Of a stretch of DNA of 6,850 bases, positions 5,062 to 6,850 are shown one piece after another. Origin of the DNA: Clostridia bacterium. Its GTDB lineage: Bacteria; Bacillota; Clostridia; Oscillospirales; Butyricicoccaceae. The first letter of the stretch is position 1, and the number at the start of each line of letters is the position of its first letter. Position numbers and translations under genes: made by a program. A model generated the notes under the pieces. The model was given only the letters and a program-made list of their open reading frames with translations. It did no database searches and was not told where the DNA came from. The stretch covers positions 1 to 6,850 of the forward strand of contig JAFYOK010000289.1 of the NCBI GenBank assembly GCA_017560175.1. The letters are read 5' to 3'.

Positions 5062-6666
5062 ATGCCTAACAAACCTGTAGAACTCTATCCCGAATTTTAT
5101 AACGATGTTTTCGGCCCCATCATGGCTCCCGGCTCCAGCTCCCACATGGCGGCCCCCTGCCGTGCAGGCTATATGTGCCACTCCCTGCTGGGCGGCGACG
5201 AGATCGCCGAAATCGTTGTCGAAATGGACAATGACGGCTCCTTCAAGGGTACTTTCGGCACCATGAACGAAGACCTGGGCATGCTCAACGGCGCTCTGGG
5301 TCACATGCCCGACTATGCCGACTTCTTCGGTGTCAAACCCTGGCTCAAGGCCAACGGCATCCCCTACCGCTTCGACTTCTGCACCATGAAGGAAAGCGAA
5401 CACATCAACTCCCTCAAGTTTATCCTGACCGGCAAGTCGGGCAAGAAAGCTACTCTGGTTGCCAACTCCATCGGCGGCGGCATGATCGAGACCGTCTGGG
5501 TCAACGGCTATGCCTTTGTCGGTAAGGGCGATACTTACGTCCTCTGTGTCTTTGACAAGGACGAGACCCTTGACCACGCAGCCATCACAGCCAAGGTCGA
5601 AGCTGCCATGCCTGTCATGGAGACCGGCATCGGCAAGGGCCAGCAGGGCGGCGTCATGCACTGGCTCAAGATCAATACTCCTCTGAACGAAGAGGCCAAG
5701 GCAGCCCTTGAAGGCCTGGACTATGCTGTCCTCAGCCCCGTCCTGCCTGTTCCCACAACCACAGCCAAGAAGCCCCAGCTCTTTACCGATATGGTCGAGT
5801 GGCGCCGTCTGGCAGCCGAACAGGGCAAGAGCCTGGCCGATGTTGCCATCGATTACGAAATGGCTGCTTCGGGCTGGAGCCGTGAAGAGGTCGTTGCCTA
5901 TATGCGTGACAAAGTCATGCCCAACATGTACCGCCGCACCCACGCTCTCTACGAAGAAGATGTAGAACCCCTGTGCACACCTTTCACCGAGCTGCACTAT
6001 AAGGTATGGGAAAAGGGCAGCAAGAATCTGCCCCTCAACCTGGGTGTTATCGGCAAGTCGATCAAGTATGTCATGGCCGGTCAGCCTCCCGTTCCCGGCG
6101 TTCTCAATGTTCCCGGCCCCATGGGCACCGGCGGCGGCTTCCTCTATGGCGTTCTGTCGGCCATCGAAGAGGAACTGGGCCTCGATCCCGAAGTTACCCT
6201 CCGCGGTCTCTTTGTTGCCGCAGGTGTCGGTGCCATCTGTTATACCCGTACCGGCCCCACAGGCGAAGTCATCGGCTGTACCGGTGAGTGCGGCGTCTGC
6301 GCCGCTATGGCGGCCGCTGCCGTCACCGAGATGCTGGGCGGCACCCACGAGCAGGTCGAAGCTGCTGCCTCTATGGCTCTGCAGGCTTCGGTCGGCTGGC
6401 CCTGCGACCCCATCCCCGGCGGCAAGGATATGCCCTGCATGGCTCGTGTCCTCTTTGTAGCCACCATGTCGATCGTCTACTCCCAGTGGGCGATGGCAGG
6501 CCAGGATCCCGTCCTGCCCTTCCACGAAGTCGTCGACGTTGCCGATACCATCGGCCGCGGCATGTCGGGCGATCTGCTCTGCACCGCTCGCGGCGGCCAC
6601 TGTGCCGCACCTACCGCTAAGGCCAAGGCCTGCGCATTCCGTCAGTGGCACGCAACACAGAGATAG
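5062..6666 (+). CDS. Iron-sulfur L-serine dehydratase family protein, beta-ACT-alpha fusion (divergent)
   Basis: This 534-residue protein reads as the two B. subtilis-type serine dehydratase subunits joined in one chain: beta domain (about 11-157; PGSSSH at 23-28, SIGGG at 136-140), a shortened ACT-like segment (158-228), a linker, then the alpha domain (about 240-525). The family uses a 4Fe-4S cluster, not PLP, to convert L-serine to pyruvate and ammonia in the cytosol. Cys406 (GCTGECG), Cys448 (CDP) and Cys459 (MPC) are spaced 42 and 11 residues apart, exactly as the cluster ligands Cys343, Cys385 and Cys396 of the Legionella enzyme. Several substrate-pocket motifs differ: SSSHT is SSSHM; the PT-A-G-S-A-G loop is GPMGTGGG (352-359); GCQAEVG is GCTGECG, with extra Cys410 and Cys413; GGLAATPT is GGHCAAPT. 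Another hydroxy- or thio-amino acid is therefore possible. It probably shares a transcript with asparaginase. Family is confident; L-serine specificity is not. Confidence 0.85.
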   Translation: MPNKPVELYPEFYNDVFGPIMAPGSSSHMAAPCRAGYMCHSLLGGDEIAEIVVEMDNDGSFKGTFGTMNEDLGMLNGALGHMPDYADFFGVKPWLKANGIPYRFDFCTMKESEHINSLKFILTGKSGKKATLVANSIGGGMIETVWVNGYAFVGKGDTYVLCVFDKDETLDHAAITAKVEAAMPVMETGIGKGQQGGVMHWLKINTPLNEEAKAALEGLDYAVLSPVLPVPTTTAKKPQLFTDMVEWRRLAAEQGKSLADVAIDYEMAASGWSREEVVAYMRDKVMPNMYRRTHALYEEDVEPLCTPFTELHYKVWEKGSKNLPLNLGVIGKSIKYVMAGQPPVPGVLNVPGPMGTGGGFLYGVLSAIEEELGLDPEVTLRGLFVAAGVGAICYTRTGPTGEVIGCTGECGVCAAMAAAAVTEMLGGTHEQVEAAASMALQASVGWPCDPIPGGKDMPCMARVLFVATMSIVYSQWAMAGQDPVLPFHEVVDVADTIGRGMSGDLLCTARGGHCAAPTAKAKACAFRQWHATQR

Positions 6667-6689
6667 GGCCATAGGCCAATGAAATGAAG

Positions 6690-6726
6690 GCTTCCCTGTG
6701 TAATGGAAGCTGGCATCCGAAGGATG
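6690..6726. repeat. Paired small hairpins at the start of a palindromic intergenic element
   Basis: GCTTCC (6690-6695) pairs with GGAAGC (6705-6710) around a nine-base loop, and CATCC (6714-6718) pairs with GGATG (6722-6726) around GAA. The order (stem, then a GGCATCCGAAGGATGAC-like box, then GATGAG) resembles repetitive intergenic sequences I associate with Oscillospiraceae genomes; that resemblance is from memory, not from a search. Confidence 0.55.
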
Positions 6727-6729
6727 ACT

Positions 6730-6806
6730 GATGAGTTGTCTATCCTTTCATGCCCGCAGGGCATACCTTGTCTTTCTAAAAGGAATAATTAAATAAACAA
6801 CTCATC
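6730..6806. repeat. Long inverted repeat spanning 77 bases
   Basis: GATGAGTTGT (6730-6739) and ACAACTCATC (6797-6806) are perfect 10-bp inverted copies. Inside them TATCCTTT (6741-6748) pairs imperfectly with AAAGGAATA (6779-6787), extending the arms. No open frame or transposase fragment lies within, so it is at most a MITE-like or structural repeat. An AT-rich patch (6777-6797) contains an AAAAGGA that could be a chance ribosome site. Confidence 0.6.
6750..6777 (+). terminator. Possible weak terminator of the dehydratase transcript
   Basis: ATGCCC (6750-6755) and GGGCAT (6759-6764) form a perfect 6-bp stem with a GCA loop, followed three bases later by the T-rich run TTGTCTTTCT (6768-6777). 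The stem is short and the tail interrupted. It sits inside the larger inverted repeat and may be only its apical hairpin. Confidence 0.3.
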
Positions 6807-6807
6807 C

Positions 6808-6845
6808 ACCACTATCGTGGTCCCCCCGCCCTTACCAAGGGCGGG
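6808..6845. repeat. Two adjacent hairpins at the window end
   Basis: ACCAC (6808-6812) pairs with GTGGT (6817-6821) around TATC. Three bases later CCCGCCCTT (6825-6833) pairs perfectly with AAGGGCGGG (6837-6845) around ACC. The visible sequence after the second hairpin is CAAAA, so no terminator tail is seen on the plus strand, and none is seen reading the minus strand. The element may continue beyond the window. Confidence 0.65.
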
Positions 6846-6850
6846 CAAAA

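Noticed and set aside
5038..6672. Minus-strand open frame of 544 codons opposite the dehydratase gene
   Set aside because: It mirrors the plus-strand gene almost end to end. Its composition (rich in Asp, Gly, His and Ala) is what biased GC-rich codons give on the opposite strand, and it resembles no family.

Overview
The window holds five complete plus-strand protein genes separated by short, hairpin-rich gaps. The moderately GC-rich coding sequence, strong AGGAGG-type ribosome sites, near-consensus sigma-A promoters and palindromic intergenic elements suggest a GC-leaning member of the Clostridia. An Oscillospiraceae gut anaerobe (Faecalibacterium / Subdoligranulum / Gemmiger type) is the best guess. 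That placement is inference from style and general resemblance, not from a marker gene. No rRNA, tRNA, CRISPR array, transposase or phage gene was seen.

Layout: (1) 30-1376, a 448-residue protein with two flavodoxin-like halves and a CX2CX2CX5C motif, probably an FMN / iron-sulfur redox protein. (2) 1459-2262, a small alkaline-phosphatase-superfamily protein behind its own consensus-like promoter. (3) 2375-3763, an NCS2 (UraA-type) nucleobase permease, reached through a 112-base gap that holds a 64-base two-stem palindrome. It is closed by a textbook intrinsic terminator. (4) 3886-4896, a cytosolic L-asparaginase with an extended -10 promoter directly after that terminator. (5) 5062-6666, a beta-ACT-alpha fusion of the iron-sulfur L-serine dehydratase family, reached through a gap packed with four consecutive hairpins. 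The last 184 bases (6667-6850) hold no gene; most of them are a chain of palindromes resembling a clostridial intergenic repeat.

Transcription units inferred from the signals: gene 1 comes from upstream of the window; genes 2 and 3 plausibly form one unit from the promoter at 1386-1415 to the terminator at 3772-3804; genes 4 and 5 plausibly form another from the promoter at 3803-3831. The second unit looks like amino-acid catabolism: asparagine to aspartate plus ammonia, and a hydroxy-amino acid to an oxo-acid plus ammonia. The first may join a phosphoester-cleaving enzyme to nucleobase uptake, but this is weaker.

No obvious new defence or mobile system was found. The most interesting points are the divergent active-site motifs of the serine-dehydratase-like fusion, an apparent permutation in the phosphatase-superfamily protein, the pseudo-dimer structure of the flavoprotein, and the hairpin-packed gaps at 2274-2343, 4903-5033 and 6690-6845.
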